From contig CAJWMX010000226.1 in NCBI GenBank assembly GCA_913043805.1, forward strand, positions 1 to 5,474: 5,474 nt of DNA, read 5' to 3'. Shown here piece by piece: positions 4,838 through 5,474 of this stretch (the stretch's first letter is position 1; the number at the start of each line of letters is the position of its first letter). Source of the stretch: an uncultured Acidobacteriota bacterium (GTDB lineage: Bacteria; Acidobacteriota; Vicinamibacteria; Vicinamibacterales; UBA8438). The position numbers were made by a program, and so were the translations under genes. The notes below the pieces were generated by a model. The model made no database searches. It worked only from the letters and a program-made list of their open reading frames with translations, and was not told the origin of the DNA.

Positions 4838-5474
4838 CTACCAGGCTTCCATTTCGAACCCGATGTCTCGGCGCTCGGCCGTGGCCTTCAGGTCTGCCCT
4901 CGAGGCCGGGTTGCCGCAGGTCAGCAGGACGGTCTTCCCTGCAGGGTGACGCTCACGAAGCGCGTCGACGTTCAGATGCCTGGGCAACACCGGGTGTACC
5001 AATCGCTCGAGCGCCAGGTTCGCCGCCACGACCGACACATCGCTCTTGGCCTTGGTCAGCTTCTCTTCTTCGGCGGTCGGCAGGCCGAAAATCAGCCGCA
5101 CGACGTTGTTTGCCCGGCCCTGACCGATGTGCGGATCGACCTCGGCCTCCTGGGCCGGACGGCTGATGGTGGGTAGATAGAGGAAGTCGAAACGCCCCGC
5201 AGCCTCGATCTCCGAAAACAGGCGGTGGAAGGCCAGTTCCCGGACGCTGCGATGCGTCTGCACCAACGTGTAGCGCCGGGTCTCATCGGCCCGCGCCTCG
5301 GCGTGCAGCTGCTTGACCATCGAGGCGAAGGGCGCCACGCCGGTGCCCGTGCCAACGAGCAACACGCTCTCTGCGTCGCCGGCCCGGTCGCTCAGCGTGA
5401 AGGTGCCGGCGAGCCGATCTACATACTTCACCTCGCACCCGGTCTCGGACCCCATCTTGAAGAGCGCCTCGCTG
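4838..5474 (-). CDS. Ferredoxin--NADP reductase-like FAD/NAD(P)-binding oxidoreductase, C-terminal part (5' end outside window)
   Basis: The frame enters from the right edge (first full codons read S-E-A-L-F-K-M) and ends at 4838, giving 211 residues; the ATG at 5455 is internal. The visible start, A-L-F-K-M...E-V-K-Y-V-D-R-L-A-G-T-F-T-L, matches the end of the FAD-binding barrel of plant-type ferredoxin reductases. The NADP-binding domain follows, with V-L-L-V-G-T-G-T-G-V-A-P-F-A-S-M (residues 31-46 counted from the internal Met) and the late L-T-C-G-N-P (178-183) that contacts nicotinamide. The protein ends in the aromatic Trp, as in plant-type reductases. The missing N-terminus should carry the R-x-Y-S/T flavin motif. 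The enzyme would pass electrons between NADPH and ferredoxin or flavodoxin in the cytoplasm; the electron partner is unknown. An insert near 125-160, rich in Glu, Lys and Ala, separates conserved blocks. It converges on the OsmC gene. Confidence 0.87.
   Translation of the reverse strand, partial: SEALFKMGSETGCEVKYVDRLAGTFTLSDRAGDAESVLLVGTGTGVAPFASMVKQLHAEARADETRRYTLVQTHRSVRELAFHRLFSEIEAAGRFDFLYLPTISRPAQEAEVDPHIGQGRANNVVRLIFGLPTAEEEKLTKAKSDVSVVAANLALERLVHPVLPRHLNVDALRERHPAGKTVLLTCGNPASRADLKATAERRDIGFEMEAW

Overview
The window is high-GC, gene-dense bacterial DNA. Several proteins have Sec signal peptides ending in A-Q cleavage sites, one looks like an outer-membrane barrel, and one is a remnant of an RND efflux system, so the host is Gram-negative. 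PEGA proteins with Tyr/Gly/Pro-rich regions and the general style of the proteins recall uncultivated Acidobacteriota or Gemmatimonadota. That placement is an impression, not a demonstration.

Layout. (1) 1-351 (+) is the 3' end of a CNNM/CorC-type CBS-pair membrane protein. (2) 352-954 (-) abuts it tail to tail. It is the most unusual object here: an intact 200-codon frame that joins the start of a secreted TolC-family-type efflux protein to the last three membrane helices of an RND transporter. It looks like the scar of an in-frame deletion across an efflux operon, or an assembly join. (3) 955-1263 is a divergent regulatory region with an 11-bp direct repeat at 22-bp period, a third related inverted copy, a hairpin and a 10-bp palindrome. 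(4) 1264-2175 and 2172-2852 (+) are a translationally coupled pair: an exported two-PEGA-domain protein and a probable outer-membrane beta-barrel protein. Each carries an aromatic/glycine-rich low-complexity tract. (5) 2968-4245 (+) is a secreted beta-lactamase-fold serine hydrolase (family VIII esterase-like), followed 29 bp later by an OsmC-family peroxidase at 4275-4730. (6) 4731-4837 is a convergent intergenic region with a terminator-like hairpin. (7) 4838-5474 (-) is the C-terminal part of a ferredoxin-NADP reductase-like oxidoreductase that runs off the window.

Functionally, the PEGA/barrel pair probably acts together at the cell envelope. The OsmC protein and the flavin oxidoreductase fit a general redox or stress theme, but nothing visible ties them to one pathway. 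I see no CRISPR array, tRNA, rRNA, transposase or phage gene. No multi-gene undescribed system is evident; the best candidates for a closer look are the efflux chimera and the coupled PEGA/barrel pair with its repeat-bearing upstream region.
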